Assembly: GCA_020465985.1 (NCBI GenBank)
Contig: JAANYP010000257.1
Location: 904,706 to 968,705, forward strand
Direction: 5' to 3'
From: Centrapalus pauciflorus
Lineage: Eukaryota > Streptophyta > Magnoliopsida > Asterales > Asteraceae
Length of the DNA: 64,000 bases
Under the pieces are notes generated by a model. That model was not told the origin of the DNA. It saw only the letters and a list, made by a program, of their open reading frames with translations, and searched no databases. A program made the translations under genes and the position numbers. Positions 63,131 through 64,000 of this stretch are shown here, piece by piece. The stretch's first letter is position 1, and each line of letters begins with the position of its first letter.

Positions 63131-64000
63131 TGTGAAGACCTTCCCTTACGGGGCAGTCCTCAGAGTCTAGGTCCCACAAATTTCAATACGATATCAATCA
63201 TACTAAGATAGGGTAATTAAATTGCGGAATAATAAAATTACAAGTACATACAGATTAGGATTTAAGTTTACATATTTCAAAATAAAGTTATAAAAGGGTA
63301 ACATCTAATCTAATCATAATATCATACATTACATCATATCTACCCAGAACCACCACAATTGTTGTCTTCCAATCAGTACCAGAAATATTTGTTGAGTAGT
63401 GGTCTAGAAAATCTTCAAAACTTGAATCTTGAATGACCTAAGTACTAGGTCCTGCAGGTGATTTTCCTTTGGCTTTTCCTGTAAAATATTAATGCAACAT
63501 CTGTAAGCAACACTTAGTGAGTTTATAGATTTTCAATATCAACATGCGTGTCAAGCGGAGTCATTAGTCTTAGCGTGATATGTCTTGGCTGCCGCTTCAG
63601 CCCTCATGATTGAGATATAGAATCATAGAATCGGATGATGTTCAAGCCACACTCACGCTTAAATCGTGGGGATCAGCCACATACTGGGCTAGCTACCAGT
63701 AAGTCAATATGGCGGAACATCGGAGGTCATTACCAAGTTCATAAGAACTGGTGAAATAGCCGGGTCTAGAACAATAGACCTTAAGGGCTAGTCAAGCTGA
63801 ATCAATCTATCAAATGTCTGATCAATGATGTAAGCATATGTCTTAGAAGTCATGATAGCAATGAATCATTAAGCAAAGTCTGAAGCAATATTAAATGCAA
63901 TATGAAAAGATAATCAAATAGCTATCATGATCCACTGGGCAACACCCATCCATGGTGTGCACAGGTCTCAATCCAGCTGATAAAGTGAATATTAATAAAT
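63131..64000 (-). repeat. 5' LTR of the gypsy element, partial
   Basis: Starts TGTGAAGACC and is collinear with 55802-56670. Continues beyond the window. Confidence 0.92.

Larger units (their letters stand above)
55802..64000 (-). mobile_element. Ty3/gypsy chromovirus (Tekay/Del-like), 5' LTR cut by window end
   Basis: Two LTRs starting TGTGAAGACC on the plus strand flank a single gag-pol frame on the minus strand. The left copy (55802-58231, 2430 bp) is the element's 3' LTR; the right copy (from 63131) is the 5' LTR, seen for only 870 bp. In the compared part most differences fall in the first ~150 bp and few elsewhere. PBS and all pol domains, including a C-terminal chromodomain, are present. 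Two in-frame TAG stops make this copy probably non-autonomous. The left flank is CTATT; the matching TSD lies outside the window. Confidence 0.93.

Overview
The window is nuclear DNA from a flowering plant. It is very AT-rich and holds one spliced, intact host gene among densely nested transposable elements. The P450 family, the plant retroelement lineages (Sirevirus-like copia, Tekay/Del-like chromovirus), Helitrons, hAT elements and MULE-like foldbacks all indicate a eudicot. Asteraceae is my guess from the general look of the repeats and is not proven.

Host gene: a five-exon cytochrome P450 of the CYP734A family lies on the minus strand at 5363-9103. Splicing at GT-AG sites gives an uninterrupted 528-residue protein with every P450 hallmark. 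CYP734A enzymes inactivate brassinosteroids by C-26 hydroxylation. A MITE sits in its fourth intron and a foldback-element arm begins about 0.2 kb upstream of its start codon. I found no other convincing host gene, tRNA or rRNA.

Layout. 1-5.1 kb: Helitron-like copies, (TA)n and small MITEs. 5.4-9.1 kb: the P450. 9.3-15.7 kb: foldback elements, then a chain of different inverted-repeat element families (J, J, C, F, E, B, A), most joined by (TA)n tracts. 15.7-20.7 kb: a duplicated and inverted repeat, a Helitron and a MULE-like element with a perfect 9-bp target duplication. 20.8-27.3 kb: a MULE-like foldback split by a young copia-type element (copy 1, 21404-26740; 304-bp LTRs with one difference seen; TSD ggatt). 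28.4-32.7 kb: a hAT element, a G-rich repeat and another foldback. 32.8-43.5 kb: a second foldback split by copia copy 2 (33114-38850, with an inverted LTR at its right end), a 5'-truncated LINE and a second chain (B, A, C, D) joined by (TA)n. 43.8-50.7 kb: a hAT with a decayed transposase fragment, a Helitron and tandem duplications. 50.7-53.0 kb: a probable old solo LTR holding a SINE. 53.8-55.7 kb: Helitrons and a C-family MITE. 55.8 kb to the end: a nearly intact Ty3/gypsy chromovirus on the minus strand, whose 5' LTR runs off the window.

Most unusual content. The two copia-type elements have no pol and encode only a 403-residue coiled-coil protein resembling the C-terminal part of a Sirevirus gag. 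They also carry a 22-23 copy, ~22-bp minisatellite, a perfect 20-bp-stem hairpin upstream of gag (copy 1), and just after the gag stop an array of 5-6 hairpins. Stem sequences in that array differ between units but stay complementary, while the loops stay alike, which looks like selection on RNA structure. The (TA)n-linked MITE chains, the inverted-LTR end of copy 2, and an 85-bp GT-AG intron inside the gypsy pol are the other leading observations.
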